Notes: generated by a model from the sequence alone, not told the origin. DNA of 64,000 bases from Triglochin maritima (GCA_963682175.1 OY821784.1:24781621-24845620); one strand, 5' to 3'; numbered from the stretch's first letter, positions 1 to 12,587 are shown. Program-made: numbers and translations.

Positions 1-440
1 GAATGCATGCTCGCACTTTTGAGACCAAACAAACTTCACTCCCTTCCGGGTCAAGGTCGTCAATGGTGCCGCAATTTTGGAGAAGTCCTGGATGAACCGC
101 CGGTAATAACCTGCGAGCCCAACAAAACTTCGAATCTCCGACACATTGGTTGGTGCCTTCCAGTTCAGAACCACCTCAACTTTCCCTGGGTCCACCTTAA
201 TACCATCCTTCGACACTACGTGCCCAAGGAATGCTACCTGCTCCAACCAAAAATCGCATTTCGAGAACTTGGCAAATAGCCGCTCCCTCCTCAAGATCTC
301 AAGCACTGTCCTCAAATGCTCCTCATGTTGCTTCACGTCTGGGGAGTAGATCAGAATGTCATCCACGAACACTATCACGAACTGATCTAGAAAAGGCTTG
401 AATGCTCGGTTCATCAGATCCATAAAAGCCGCCGGAGCAT
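1..440 (-). pseudogene. Reverse transcriptase (second half), element A
   Basis: Read leftwards, this stretch encodes the RT palm with the active-site motif FVDD followed by ILIYSPD, the thumb ([18 protein letters not shown]) and the start of the RNase H linker ([12 protein letters not shown]). It lies in a different frame from the upstream gag-pol ORF. A small deletion near 440-455 removed the segment that normally joins KTAFRTRYG to the [12 protein letters not shown] helix. It continues past the window edge. The catalytic aspartates are visible, but the frame break makes it non-functional. Confidence 0.85.
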
Positions 441-2443
441 TAGTGACTATAACGTGTTCTGAATGCAGTCTTTGAAACATCCTCGCCCTTAATCCTCAGT
501 TGATGATATCCGGACCTCAAATTGATTTTTGAGAAAACACTAGCCGTCTGCAGCTGGTCGAACAAGTCATCAATCCTCGGTAGGGGATACCGATTCTTGA
601 TCGTCACCTTGTTCAGCATCCGATAGTTGATACACATTCGCATTGATCCGTCCTTCTTCTTGACCAACAACACCGGAGCACCCCAAGGGGAAACACTAGG
701 CCTAATGAAACCTTTATCCAGAAGCTCTTGTAGCTGGTCCTTCAATTCCGCTAACTCCGCCGGAGCCATGCGGTACGGTGCCTTAGAGATGGGGGCTGTT
801 CCTGGCAGCAGGTCGATGGAGAACTCAATCTCTCGAGGTGGGGGCAATCCTTGGATATCGTCTGGGAACACATCTGGAAACTCCCGGACTACAGCTATCT
901 CCTCAAGAGGCTTGACCACCTCTTCTGCCGACACCAAACTTGCCAGAAACGCGCAACACCCTTTCTCCAACAGTCGCCGCGCCTTCAGGGCAGAGATCAC
1001 CACCCGTCCATCCTTGCCCTGAACGCCCTTGACCACCAGCGGGGGTCCCTCCGGTTTGGGAATCACAACTCTCCTTTCCCGGCAATGAACGCACGCATCG
1101 TGGTCAGAAAGCCAATCCATTCCGAGGATCACATCGAAATCAGACATTGGAAGAATGACTAGGTCAGCCGGAAGGTCCCGATCACCCAGTACCACCGACA
1201 CCCTCGGGAGATATGTCCTTACCGCAAGGACATCGCCGACTGGGGTACTAATCTCCAGGCAGAAAGTTAGCTCCTCAGGCGTCCTATTCACTACGGCTGC
1301 GAACCCCTCCGAAATGAAGGAGTGCGTCGCCCCACAATCAAATAGTGTCTTCGCGACACAACCACAAATAACAATTTTACCTTCGATGATGTCAGTGGAT
1401 TTCTCTGCATCTTCTGCACGGATGGCGAAGACACGCCCAGCTGGCCTGCCCTGGTCTGCACTATGGCCCTGCCTACCAGAGGTCCTGTCCTGACTTGCAC
1501 CGGCACCCGCCCTGCTAGTGCTCCCAGCCTGGCCTCCTGGAAGCTTCTGTGGACACTCCCGGACGAAATGCCCCATCTGGCCGCACCTCAGACAAGCTCC
1601 AGACTTCCTAAAACAGTCTCTCGTGGCGTGTGCTCCACCACAGTGCTCGCATTTACCACCTCCAGCCTTCTGGCCCTTCTTCTCATCTCTGCGAGGCCGC
1701 TTCGACGAGCCACTGCCCTGCTTCCCTTTGTCATGACGACCACGAGAAGCCTCAAACGGTCGCTTTCCTTCCGCCTGTGCCTCCCGATAATCATCCTCCA
1801 GCAAGGTGGCACACTTCACAGCCTCCTCCAGAGTCTGTGGCATCCTAATCAACACCTTCGATCTCAGGACACGCTGTAACCCGCGAACAAACTTCATGGC
1901 ATGCTGCTCCTCAGTGACGTAAATCCCCCGGCTATACTTCTCCAGTGCGTGAAACTTGTTGATGTACGCCTCCAACCCTAGGTCGCGTTGCTCGAGCGCC
2001 AGAAATTCCTCGCGCTTCCGGTCCTGCACATGCTGGGGAAAGAACTTCCTGTTAAACTCGACGAGAAATTCGTCCCAGCCAACATCAGTCCTGTCCCTGA
2101 ACACGACCCCAGCAGTTGCCCTCTACCAGGTCACTGCATGCTCCTGGAAGACATAAGTCGCCAGGTCCACCTTCCTCTCAGGTGGGCAGTCAATGACCCC
2201 AAAGATTCGCTGGATCTTGTAGACCCACTCCTCAGCAGCATCTGGGTTCACTCCACCCTTGAAGACTGGCGGATTCTACCTCATGAACCGCTCATGCACC
2301 ACCGCGCCTCCCGCAGCTCGGGGTCCTTGAGCCTGACCCTCCACCAGTGCACCCAAACGCCCGACCGCCTCAAACAGCAGCCGCCGATCTGCCTCCCAAT
2401 CGTCGGTCGTCCCAGAGGACTCAGGTCTCCGCCTAGGTGCCAT
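440..2443 (-). pseudogene. gag-protease-RT polyprotein (first half), element A
   Basis: The likely start is the ATG at 2441-2443, giving MAPRRRPESS, similar to the [10 protein letters not shown] start of the element at 32741-40935. It encodes a retrotransposon gag domain, a CCHC knuckle ([14 protein letters not shown]), an aspartic protease with DCG where DSG is usual (Asp kept, Ser lost), and the RT fingers ([24 protein letters not shown]). There are in-frame TAG codons at 2276-2278 and 2123-2125 before the 554-codon open stretch, and a TAA at 440-442 created by the RT deletion. Both TAGs could come from single C-to-T or G-to-A changes. The leader 2444-2571 shows nothing further. Confidence 0.85.
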
Positions 2444-2571
2444 AATCTGCTCAAGCCAACACATTCTATTACTATCAAAACAATTCAAGAGGTAAGAAAT
2501 TTACCGACAGGGTTTGGGCAAGATGCCCCACTGGAGAGTCTTTAGATTCTGTACACTTTAGAGACCGACCT

Positions 2572-2583
2572 GCTCTGATACCA
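2572..2583 (-). other. Primer-binding site, initiator-Met tRNA type
   Basis: The minus strand reads TGGTATCAGAGC three bases inside the LTR end. This is complementary to the 3' end of plant initiator-Met tRNA, the usual primer of plant chromoviruses. It fixes the LTR boundary at 2587 and the element's strand. Confidence 0.9.
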
Positions 2584-2586
2584 AGT

Positions 2587-5500
2587 TGTAACGCCCCTGA
2601 TCTCACAGGTACGCACACTGGGAAAGGAAACTAGTGTCGCGATCAGAGACCTCCGCGACGACCGAAGGGGTTACAAAAGACAGACCGAATCGACTCGACA
2701 AAGTGAAAGAAATCATATACAAATGGACCGACATAAAACATAATAGGAATAATAGAATAATCATAACAATAAGAGTCTTATTACAACACATCGAGTATCA
2801 AAAAGGAAAGACATAGGGAAATATGCGGAAGCAAAGATAACTGGGAATCTGGTCGACGCGTCCCTCGTGTACAGAATCTTCAGAACTCGTCCAGTCTGCC
2901 CTGTGGAACCTAAGTACCTGCAAGCACCGCATTTAACAATGCGTGAGTTTTCAATTAAGAAAACCCAGTATGCCCCCGCCAATGCAATAAATGAAAGGTA
3001 GCATGAAATGCAAATATGGCAGGTTTCAGAAACAGAACAGAACAGAACAGAAACCATCAAATGCAACAGAAGTCTACGACTACACCAGTCATGCCGGTCG
3101 GGCGCACCCGAATCGTTCCTCCACAGGAACCAGAACACCAGCCTCGCTGGTCAAAGGCGGTCACTCGTCAGTGACCCACCGCTCGGCACAAAGCGGTGCG
3201 CCGGATAAGCGTCCCAATCCACGGAAATAAACCTACATGGTGTCATCGCGAACTTGGGAACACCTACCCTGAGACAGAATGGCAGTGCACATGCCCAGGA
3301 CTTATCTTAGGCCTGGCCCCCTACAGGGGTCTTAACCGAGTGGCCTCTGAAGCTAGAGGACCCACCCGTGGCCCGTCGGCCCAGAAAACAGAACGTGCCC
3401 AGAATTACTCCATCAGATTAGATGCAATGCAACTACTCTATAGTCTAGTGCAACTAAATTATTCAGAATGAGTTCAAGGGAGAACATGCAATTAACTCCC
3501 TCAAGCTCTAAGCAAAACAGAATGTTAATCCAGCCATATCACACCAAATTCAACAACAAGAATCATGGTTGTTTCCTAAATTCAACAAGCACCAAAAATC
3601 CGGAAATTAAGGCATGTGATAAGCATTCCATAATACATATAGCCACTAAAATAAAGCATGCAAGTTGAACACCAATCAGCTAATAAATTCGGAACAAGTG
3701 AAGAAACAGGAAACAAGTGATGTACCAGCCGCCATGATAATGCCTCAACTTAGCCCTGCATGAAATACGAAACTAACTTGAAATTAGCAGTCATCTATCC
3801 TATTATTACACACCCATTTTATGAGCACATGGATTAGGAAACAACATGTAACCAGCAGCCACCGAATCTATGATTATGTGTCAACTTTGCAGCACATGAG
3901 TTAGGGAATAATCATCTAAGAAGTAGTTACCTAATCTATGATTATTTGTCTAATGAACAACACATGAATTAGGAAATAATTGTGTGACCAGTAGCTACCT
4001 AATATATGATTATGCGTCAACCTTGCAACACATGAATTAGGAAACACAAATGCAGCCAGCAATTACCTAATACACGAGTATGCAATGATATAGCAACAAG
4101 ACTGGTCATGGAAGTTTCCTAATTCCTACAACGACATGATGAATGAATATGCAATGACTTGGTAACCACCAGCCATGAAACTTTCCTATATTCAACAACC
4201 TATTAGTGCATGAAATGCGTGGCTTAAGATCAGGAAACAAATCAGGAAGTAACCTTGTCTCCAGCAACTAATGATATCCGAACATGCATCAACATAACCC
4301 TAACGTTCTTAAGAGAAAAATCGTGAACTCAGCAACTATGATGCACCACGCAACATCAAAAATTCGTGAAGAGCCTCTCACATTAGTAACAAAATATTGC
4401 ATGAATAAGAAACCTCTTAACGGAAACCAAACAAGAAGTGTAACATGTTTTTCCATGAAGCAAACCATGTCCGAATTCCACACAATCAATAAGGCGCAAC
4501 ATATTGAGTAGAAACATGCATGCAACTTTCCCGACGTACTCCCCCATGACCGAGCCTCATCCTCCCCAGTTTCCTCCCTGAGTGGTCCAGCAAAACCCCC
4601 GGAGAAGGCAGTGAGAAAGGTGCCAGAACCGGAAGAGCATTCCAGCCACCCGCCGGAACTAGGGTCGCACCGCAACCTTTCCTTCATGCAATGTTCGACA
4701 TGTCCCAAACCAACAATCAAACCCGACCCAGCAGCCTTCTCTACCCACCATGCATCCTAAAGCTAACGGAGAGAGGCATACCTGAAGAGAGGAGAGGCTG
4801 AGCTAAACCGAAGACCGACAAGAACCTTCGTCTCCTATCCGCACGCCAAGAACACCGCCTGATTTTCTCTTCCGAGCTGCTGGAGCACCAATGGGGATTT
4901 CGGTGGTTGAGGGTGGAGAAAAGGTCTAGGGGGAGTCGGCTGGGGTGCAATATATACAAGGGTGCAAGTTGGAAAGGAGAAACAAGGAAAAAGGCAAGAG
5001 ATAATTGGGAGGAAATTTGCTTTGGTGGCAAAATCAGCACTTTCCTAAATGCAATCAAATCACATGTGTAGCAAGATCTTCTTTCTTTAATTTCGGATTT
5101 GGTAAGGCCAGCCCCACAAAAACCCAATCTCTCCAACACGTCTCAATAAACCAATTAAATCCGCACACCAGGTTTAAGCACCCGATAAACCCGGTTAAGT
5201 CTAACGAATGCAACCGTGCCCGGCGGTTAAATTCGCCCAAAAAGGAAACTTTTGCAAAACCAACATAACTCAAAACAAAGACAATAAAACACATAAAAGG
5301 ACAAATAAAACCTAAAACAGAGTGGCAGGAGAGTGGGTCTTACAGGCGCGGTCGACCGAAACACGACAGACAGTGGAAATACACCACGATCGGTCGACCG
5401 TCCAAGGGACCCGGTCGACCGACAGACGTCTTCAACCTCGCGCCAGCCGAGGTTTTGACGTCGAAACTCGTCGCCGGCGAGGCCTCCGACCTCGCGCGAC

Positions 5501-5952
5501 CGACCCCAACCTCACCCCAACGTGGGTGATCAACTACGGCCTCTAATGCAAGAACTTGGCATACCTCTTCTTTGAAGATCGACGAAGAACACCGGAAGTC
5601 CGACTACCACGCCTCCGGCCGCAACTTCCACTCACGTCCTCCTTGCACTGCACCACACCCAGCACTTCTTGCTTCACGCGCACCTTCTCCACCAACTCAG
5701 CAGCCACCAAGGAAGAGGAAGGAATGGGTGGAGAGGAGGAAATGAAGAAAGGAAGAAGGACGGAAAAGAGAAGAAGAAACCTTTAAAACCCCTCTCCTTG
5801 CTACAGTGCACGTCACTCTGTCTCCCCTCATCTACAGTGCTCGCCCCTTCACCTTCCCATGCAACTCCTGCCATTTACCTTCCCCATGCAAACCACACCT
5901 TAAACCTCCACTAAACCAAGCTTAACCCTAAACAAGGGTTAGGGACATAACA
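2587..5952 (-). repeat. 5' LTR of element A (3.37 kb)
   Basis: It begins TGTTATGTCCC on the minus strand at 5952 and ends GGGGCGTTACA at 2587. The 3' third resembles the chromovirus LTRs elsewhere in the window (block near 3340-3390 around gcccgtcggcccag, and the terminal block around ggaggtctctgatcgcgac). The 5' third is different and carries GGTCGACCG palindromes at 5347-5425. A possible TATA element (gtatatatt, minus) lies near 4947-4957. Short ORFs inside are not conserved and look like noise. Confidence 0.85.
5347..5425. repeat. GGTCGACCG palindrome cluster in LTR A
   Basis: Three exact GGTCGACCG motifs lie within about 80 bp, each flanked by unrelated sequence. The same motif is far denser in the LTRs at 32741-34521, 39114-40935 and 57774-59636. 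Confidence 0.8.
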
Positions 5953-6283
5953 AGGTGTGTGGACTGGATACATATATAGAGTCGGCCTGTAGGATTACCG
6001 TGTCCAATGATCGATAAAAATGAGTCCATCGAGTCGAGTTTCTAGATTGAATAATGCATCTATGTTCGGATTTTGTGGGTATATCCGCTGAAAACCCTCA
6101 GGAGAGAACATTCCTCCTCCTTGGCAATGAGGAGGTTTAACAGCTTGTTGCATGTGCTAAGTGCAACCGTGATTCTTACAAAGTGAGTTAGGATTTCACT
6201 ATTTTTCGTATGCTTTTTCCTTTCTTTCATTTTTCTCTTTCTTTGTTCTGCTCGGGACTAGCAAAAGTAAGGTGGGGGGTATT
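5953..6283 (+). other. Athila-like 3' untranslated region with polypurine tract
   Basis: This matches the sequence before the 3' LTR in the copies at 16400-16738, 41350-41457 and 52820-53156 (shared gtgtggactg, gagtcggcc, gaaaaccct). It ends in a purine-rich tract, ggtggggggtatt, directly before the LTR start TGATTGACATC. The left part of the host copy lies beyond element A, outside the window. No coding potential is seen. Confidence 0.75.
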
Positions 6284-7490
6284 TGATTGACATCATTTCA
6301 TGCATATATTTGTCTCTTATATCCTTTATTCTTAGCCTAAGCAATGCTACGTAATGAGTTTTATGTTTAAGTTTCATAAATAAATAGGTTAGCGAATTAG
6401 AGACTCTAAAAAGACTTAAAAGCAAGAAAATAGACTAAGTTGCAAGACTTATGGACGTTACATGCAAGAGAGAGGGACACGAATGCAAAACCAAAGGACC
6501 AATGAGCAAATGAAGAAACTCCACACCATCATGAGGAGTATGTTGGCAATTGGATTCAGGTTGCAAACTACACAACCGATTAGAGTGCATCACACATGAA
6601 GAAATCAAGCCAGACAACCATACTCCAAAACACAACCCGATTTAGACCTTGTAGGCCGCCAATTGGTGGTCCAAGACCGCTAATTGGCGGTCGTTTTTTG
6701 GTCCAGATCCGATAAAACTTCGTCGGGTCATGTATTAGAGTGTTTTATGTCTATTTTTAGTAGTGTGTTTGTCCCATATCGGGGGATTGTTCCCAATTGA
6801 CTTTTTCTTTGACTATAAATAGAACTCCTCCTCCTCCCTTGTATCCAACTCATTGCTTTGTTGCATTCTCTCTACTTGGAGTAAAAGCCTTGAAGCAAAA
6901 ACTGAAGGTGGAGAAGAATGCCACTTGTAATGTGAGTCATGAAAATAAAATATTTTTTCTTAGTTTCTTTTAATATTGTCTTTTCTTTTAATTCTTGCAT
7001 GCTTCTTTAGTTTAATTTCCTTTCATTTAGCTTCTTTAATATTTCTTGTTTGCTTAGTTTAATTTCCTTTCATTAGAATGTTTCATTTTGTTAATGTAGT
7101 TAGTGTAATGATTAGTGAGTAGTTTCATCCCCATTTGGGGGGTCAAGAAATTTGTGATGTGATTATGTGATGTATTAGGTGTGTGTTATCTTAATCCTTT
7201 GAACTTTACATGATTTCCATAACCATCTAATGGGATTTCACTTGTGTCTTTGATATACTAATGCTCTTGAATGATGCTTAGATTAGTGGACCTATTTTAT
7301 GGGGAATGATGAGGTGAGAATATGGATGGAACTGATAAAGGAAACAAGACTTGTAGTTGCATGTACTCTTGTTGCCCTTACGTTGATTAATGTCTTGTAT
7401 GTTTTAATGATTGTGTAAATCTTATTTCGTTTGGAGACATAGTGGGGTTTGGTCTTTATACATGACTTCATTTAGCTTCATTCCAATTAT
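6284..7490 (+). repeat. Athila-like LTR, 3'-truncated
   Basis: It starts TGATTGACATC after a polypurine tract, so it is the 3' LTR of the copy whose tail is at 5953-6283. A TATA box (ctataaataga) lies at 6813-6823 followed by pyrimidine-rich sequence. Near 7490 the match to other LTRs breaks off and a middle-LTR fragment follows. Palindromic ccgccaattgg motifs lie at 6655-6695. Confidence 0.8.
6813..6823 (+). promoter_or_regulatory. TATA box of Athila-like LTR
   Basis: The ctataaataga box, followed by ctcctcctcc, recurs in the same LTR position at 7613, 8175, 13441, 17233, 19658 (ctataagtaga) and 53660. In the copy at 9608-10987 it is mutated to ctagaaataga (10105-10115). Repetition at a fixed LTR position supports a Pol II core promoter. 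Confidence 0.65.
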
Positions 7491-7668
7491 TGTCTAGTTG
7501 GGTCAGGATCCGACTCAACTTCTCGTGGTCATGTACTATGGTGTTTTATGTCCATTTATAATATGCCATTGGTCCCACATTGGGGATTGTCCTCGATTAC
7601 CTTTTTCCATGACTATAAATAGAGCTCTTCCTCCTCCTTTGTAATCAAGTCCTCTCTTGGTGGCAATT
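7491..7668 (+). repeat. Fragment of the middle of an Athila-like LTR
   Basis: It runs from gggtcaggatccgactc through a TATA box at 7613-7623 to cttggtggcaattt, corresponding to the central part of the neighbouring LTRs. It is wedged between the truncated LTR on its left and a new LTR start at 7669. It is probably left by unequal recombination between LTRs. Confidence 0.65.
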
Positions 7669-9054
7669 TGATTGACATCATTTCATGCCTATATTTGTAT
7701 CTTATATCCATTATCTTTCACCTAAACAATGCTACGTGATGAGTTTTATGTTTGAATTTCAGAAATAAATAGGTTTGAAGAGATGAAGCGTAAAAGGACC
7801 CAAAAGCTGGGAAAAAGGACTGAATTGTGAGACCTGGGGACTAAGATGCAAGGGAGAAGGACCTGAACGTAAGACCGAAGGACCAAAAAGCAAAACAGAA
7901 AACTCCACAACATCATGGGGAGTATTTTGGCAATTCGATTCGGGTCGGAGCTCCAATAAACGAAGTAGATGCATCCAAGACCAACAAAAACATCAAGAAA
8001 AGCCCAGAATGGAAACCAGATGGACCCGGATCCTGTAGACCGCTAATTGGAGGTCCGGATTGGCCCGAGTCCGCTAAGATTTCTGGAGCACGTTTATTAG
8101 TGTATGTTTAGTCTATTTTTGATATTTGTTTAGTCCCACATCGGGGGATTGTCGCGGATTAGCATTTTCCATGTCTATAAATAGAAATCTTCACCTTCCT
8201 TTGTATTTTACCCATTGCTTGGTGACATTCTCTCTACTTGGAGTAAGCCTTGAAGCAAAACTCAAGGTGGAGAAGAATGCTACCTTCAATGTGAGTCATT
8301 GTTAATAAAATAATTGTTCTTAGTTTCTTTTAATCTTGTCTTTTAATTCTTGCATGTTTCTTTAGTTTATGTTTCTTTCAACTGGAGTCTTTAATGTTCC
8401 TTTCTTGCTTAGTTAAATTTACTTTTAGTATAATGTCTCATTTTGTTAATGTAGGTAGTGTACTGAGTAGTGAGTAGTTCCATCCCCTTTGGGGTGGAGT
8501 AGATGTATGTACATGTTATGTAGGTGGTATGAATGCTAGATATTATTGTTTGTGAGAGATAGTAGTATGCTTGCTTGAATTAATAAGAACTTTACTTGAT
8601 GGTTTCTGTCAAAGGTAGGTACACTCCATGCTCGTTATGTTCTTAATAACAACCTTGCGTTGATCATATTAATCACCTTGGTTAGTGTTGTAAATGATAG
8701 GTCTTGCCATGAGGTACTTCTTATGCATTAACAAACACTAACCACACTTGAGCTTATTGTATGCATTCACCACACTTATTTCATGTGCACACACACTCCA
8801 CCCCTTAGGGGTTTTCCATTCCTGAGTTTTATCTTTCTTCATTAGTTGATTAGTTTAGTTTGTTTTGTGATTTCATTTCAGCTTTTCTAGTTTACTAGTT
8901 TAGTGTAGTGTCATTTAGTGTAATCAATATTTTCTCCTCTCTTTACCACTCGCCTTCTAACAAACCAATAGTCGACAGACCTCCCTGTGGATCGACCCGT
9001 ATTTCCCACCTCTTCAACGCGGCCGTGCACTTGCGGTTAATTAAAACCATCAAT
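7669..9054 (+). repeat. Athila-like LTR
   Basis: It starts TGATTGACATC and ends near gcggttaattaaaaccatcaa, with a TATA box at 8175-8185 and the conserved gtggatcgacccgtatt block near the 3' end. It is not followed by a primer site; a displaced piece of the internal third ORF comes next, so the right boundary is a rearrangement junction. Confidence 0.75.
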
Positions 9055-9450
9055 CCCATAACAAGGTTTTTGACCTCGTTCCGACCCACCAGCCTATTGG
9101 TTGGAGAGTTTGGATTGACGATCATAACTTCAGTACCGCAACAGGAGAAACTCTTCTTCCGTTGCCCCATATTTCCCAAACTCTTGAGAGGTTCAAGCTC
9201 TTTTAGTTTGATCCTTTGAATGAGATGCCTTTGGGTCTACTTCATGAACCTCTATTTCATCTTGTGCTCTTTGTGAAGGGGGAAAACATGAGTATTCTGG
9301 CCCCGCGTGTTGTCATGTTCCCTTTCCAAGTGCATTGACCCATTTTTGAGGTTCCCATTTGATGTCCTTTTACAAATGAAGATGGTAACTTATTTTGGTA
9401 CATAGTTATATTAAAAAAACCAAACACCAAAAAAAAGTACAATAAAAGAC
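9055..9450 (+). pseudogene. Athila-like third-ORF fragment (C-terminal part)
   Basis: Nucleotide matches (aacaaggtt…gacctc, ttggattgacgatcataac, gaggttcccatttgatgtcc) link this stretch to 31570-31930. One frame reads close to the HQPVG/RVWIDDHNF-type motif seen there. Function unknown. Frameshifts are present and no start is visible. It lies directly after an LTR end, so it is out of its normal context. Confidence 0.55.
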
Positions 9451-9469
9451 ACCATGACCTGATGAATGT

Positions 9470-9607
9470 TTGACTCTAACTATTGTTCCTGATCATCTTG
9501 GAAATTATGGGACATCAAACAATTACATCGCCAATGAGGATATTGGGAGTGCCTTAGAGGATACCTTGGGTAAGAGACCCACTTTGTGTTTGCCTGGTGA
9601 GTCGGGC
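9470..9607 (+). pseudogene. Athila-like third-ORF fragment (N-terminal part, displaced)
   Basis: It encodes PDHLGNYGTSNNYIANE followed by LGKRPTLCLPGES, matching PDHLGNDATSNKYIANE at 31446-31560. In that copy this segment precedes the piece found here at 9055-9450, so the order is reversed here. It runs into the next LTR at about 9608. Confidence 0.6.
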
Positions 9608-10987
9608 AATTTCATGCTTACATTTGTATCTTATTTCCATTATCTTACACCTAAGCAATGCTACGTGACAAGTTTTATGTTTGAATTTCAGAAATAAATA
9701 GGTTTGAAGAGAAGAAGCGTAAAAGGATACAAAAGCTGGGAAAAAAGGCTGAATTGTGAGACCTGGGGACTAAGATGCAAGGGAGAAGGATCTGAACGTA
9801 AGACTGAAGGACCAAAAAGCAAAACAGAAAACTCCACACCATCATGGGGAGTATTTTGGCTATTCGATTTGGGTCGGAGATCCAATAAACAAAGTAGATG
9901 CATCCAAGACCAACAAATACATCAAGAAAAAAGTCCAGAATAAAAACCAGATGGATCCGGATCCTGTAGACCGCTAATTGGAGGTCCTGATTGGCCCGAG
10001 TCCGCTAAGATTTCTGGAGTACATTTATTAGTGCATGTTTAGTATATTTTTGGTATTTGTTTAGTCTCACATCGGGGGATTGTCCCTGATTAGCATTTTC
10101 CATGCCTAGAAATAGAACTCTTCACCTTCCTTTGTATTTTACCCATTGCTTGGTGCCATTCTCTCTACTTGGAGTAAGCCTTGAAGCAAAACTCAAGGTG
10201 GAGAAGAATGCTACCTTCAATGTGAGTCATTATTAATAAAATAATTGTTCTAGTTTCTTTTAATCTTGTCTTTTAATTTTTGAATGCTTGTTTAGTTTTA
10301 CTTTCCTTTCCTTTTAGCTTCTGTAATATTGCTTGTTTGCTTAGGATAATTTCATTTCAGTATAATGCTTCATTTTATTAATGTAGTTAGTGTAATGAGT
10401 AGTGAGTAGTTCCATCCCCTTTGGGGGTGGAGTAGATGTGTGTACATGTTATGTAGATGGTATGAATGCTAGATATTATTGTTTGTGAGAGATATTAGTA
10501 TGCAATTAATAAGAACTTTACTTGATGGTTTCTGCCATAGTTAGGTACATTCCATGCTCGTTATGTTCTTAGTAACAACCTTGCCATGCTCATATTAATC
10601 ACCAGGTTAGTGTTGTAAATGACAGGTCTTGCCATTAGGTACTTCTTATGCATTAACAAACACTAACTACACTTGAGCTTCTTGTATGCATTCACCACAC
10701 TTATTTCATGTGCACACACACACACTCCACCCATTAGGGGTTTTCCATTCCTGAGTTTTATCTTCCTTCGTTAGTTGCTTAGTTTAGTTTGTTTTGTGAT
10801 TTCATTTCATCCTTTCTAGTTTACTAGTTTAGATTAGTGTCGTTTAGTGTAATCAATCCTTTATCTCCTTTCTTTCCCACTCGCCTTCGCACCAACCAAA
10901 AGTCGGCACACCTCCCTGTGGATCGACCCGTATTGGCCACCCCTTCAACGCGGCCGTGCACCTGCGGTTAAATTGAAACGTTCAACA
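9608..10987 (+). repeat. Athila-like LTR, slightly 5'-truncated
   Basis: It lacks the first bases (starts atttcatgc) but otherwise matches the LTR at 7669-9054 closely. It ends cgttcaaca at 10987. The TATA position is mutated (ctagaaataga, 10105-10115). Minus-strand Athila-type pol follows immediately on its right. Confidence 0.75.
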
Positions 10988-11880
10988 ATGGGCCAGACCT
11001 ACAACTGCGGATCTTACCCGCAAATAGATGAATCCTGGAATTGTAGAGCAACGCCTTCTGCCCGGCCATAAAAACCAACCACGATGTCTAGTTTACGCTG
11101 CACCCCTGCTTAATCAATATCTATATTCAGGTTCTTGATCGTGTAGAAAGCACGATGCTCGAGCTCGACTAGTACGTGGCAAGCCTTGCCGTACACTACC
11201 CAATATTGGGATATACCCAAATTTGTCTTATACGCGCTGCAGAAAGCCCGCAATGCGTCATTCAGTTTAGTCGACCAATCCTTCCTTACATAATTAACCA
11301 TCTTCTCAAGGTTTTTCTTTAATTGACAGTTAGAGAATTTGACCTTCCGACTTGTTTGTGGATGGTATGGGTCACAAACTTGTGGGTGATTGAATACTTC
11401 CTCATAAGCGTTTCAAAGGAGCGATTGCAGAAGTGGGTACCCCTGTCGTTGATTGTGGTAGGAGGAGTACCAAATCGTGCAAAAATGTCCTTTAAAAATT
11501 TGGTGACCACCTTGTTGTCATTGGTCTCTGTGGGGATAACCTCTACCCACTTAGACACATAGTCAACGACCACAAGAATTTAAACAATCCCGAACTCAGG
11601 AAAGGACCTATAAAGTCGATGCCGCACACATCGAAGATGTCGACGACCAGGATATTTTGCAAAGGCATCATATCACGACGACTGATCGTGCCAAGGCGCT
11701 GTCACCTATCACATTGCTTACAAAATTCGTAAGCATCTTTGAAAACCAAGGGCCAGTAAAATCCAGATTGGAGCACCTTGGCGGCAATTTTCTTTGCTCC
11801 AAAGTGTCCTCCACATGCCTCAGAATGGTAAATTGGAGCACACTTTCAAACTCATTTCATGGGACGCACTGCCTAAAAAT
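10988..11880 (-). pseudogene. Athila-type integrase remnant
   Basis: Read leftwards, the pieces are: a degenerate HHCC zinc region (11690-11850, KDAYEFCKQCDR in one frame); the first catalytic Asp region (GIDFIGPF near 11600); VVDYVSKWVEV; the second Asp in INDRGTHFCN at 11319-11573; and the C-terminal segment DWSTKLNDALRAF…YGKACHVLVELEH at 11110-11301. The region around the catalytic Glu is eroded (HKQVGRSNSL). The pieces are in different frames. The YGKACH…ELEHRA signature is typical of plant Athila/Tat integrases. Confidence 0.85.
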
Positions 11881-12575
11881 TTAGTCAGAGCAGTATTTGA
11901 ATAGATAGGGGTTGTCCCAGGGAAAGAATCTAACATAAGATCTAAATTTCGTTCGGTTAGATTTTGACCAACCCACAGGAAGTTGCGCGGTCATGACGTA
12001 GTTCACGATGTCGGCAAACCAGCGGTTATCTTCGATCGTGAATAATTGCGCGTCCGGAAATTTGTCATTAATAATTTGGTCATGTTGGTTGGTCATCTCA
12101 AGACGAGAGAGGTGGTTTGCTACAACATTTTCACACCCTTTTTTGTCCAGAATCTCGAGATCAAATTCTTGTAACAACACGATCCATCTCAATAGTCGAG
12201 ATTTTGTATCAGTTCTCGCCATGAGGTGCTTGATGGTTGTGTGATCAGAATAGATAATCACGTGGGATCCAATGAAGTATGACCAATATTTCTCCAAATC
12301 AAATATGATCGCTAAGAATTATTTCTCGGTCACAGTGTAGTTTAATTGGGATTATGGAGTGTTCTCCTAGCATAGTATATCACATTAGGTAATTTGTCCA
12401 ATCGTTGCCCAAGCACTGCTCCCACAGCCAAGTCAGATGCATCACACATCAACTCGAAGGGTTTAGTCCACATCGATGCCTTAATTATGGGAGGTGACGT
12501 CAACTCTTTCTTCAAGGTCAAAAAAGCATGGTGACAATCCAGTGTCAACTCAAAAATGACATCATTAGCCAACAA
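11881..12575 (-). pseudogene. Athila-type RNase H remnant
   Basis: The RNase H domain is recognised by KPFELMCDASDLAVGAVLGQ (12342-12575) and YSDHTTIKHLMA…LRWIVLLQEFDLEI (11881-12297), followed by the linker VVANHLSRLE that leads to integrase. Both Asp positions are visible. A stop and a frame change near 12300-12342 separate the two halves. Confidence 0.85.
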
Positions 12576-12587
12576 GGTGATGATAGG

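Larger units (their letters stand above)
1..5952 (-). mobile_element. Ty3/gypsy chromovirus-like retrotransposon, 5' part (element A)
   Basis: On the minus strand the order is LTR (2587-5952), initiator-Met primer site (2572-2583), then gag, protease and reverse transcriptase running off the left edge. This is the 5' half of a Ty3/gypsy element. The LTR outer end (…cataaca, 5952) is followed by aggtg, the expected site-duplication position, inside an Athila-like 3' region. The other end lies outside the window, so the duplication cannot be confirmed. The gag and pol resemble those of the complete element at 32741-40935, whose integrase ends in a chromodomain-like tail, which suggests the Tekay/Del group. 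Confidence 0.85.
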
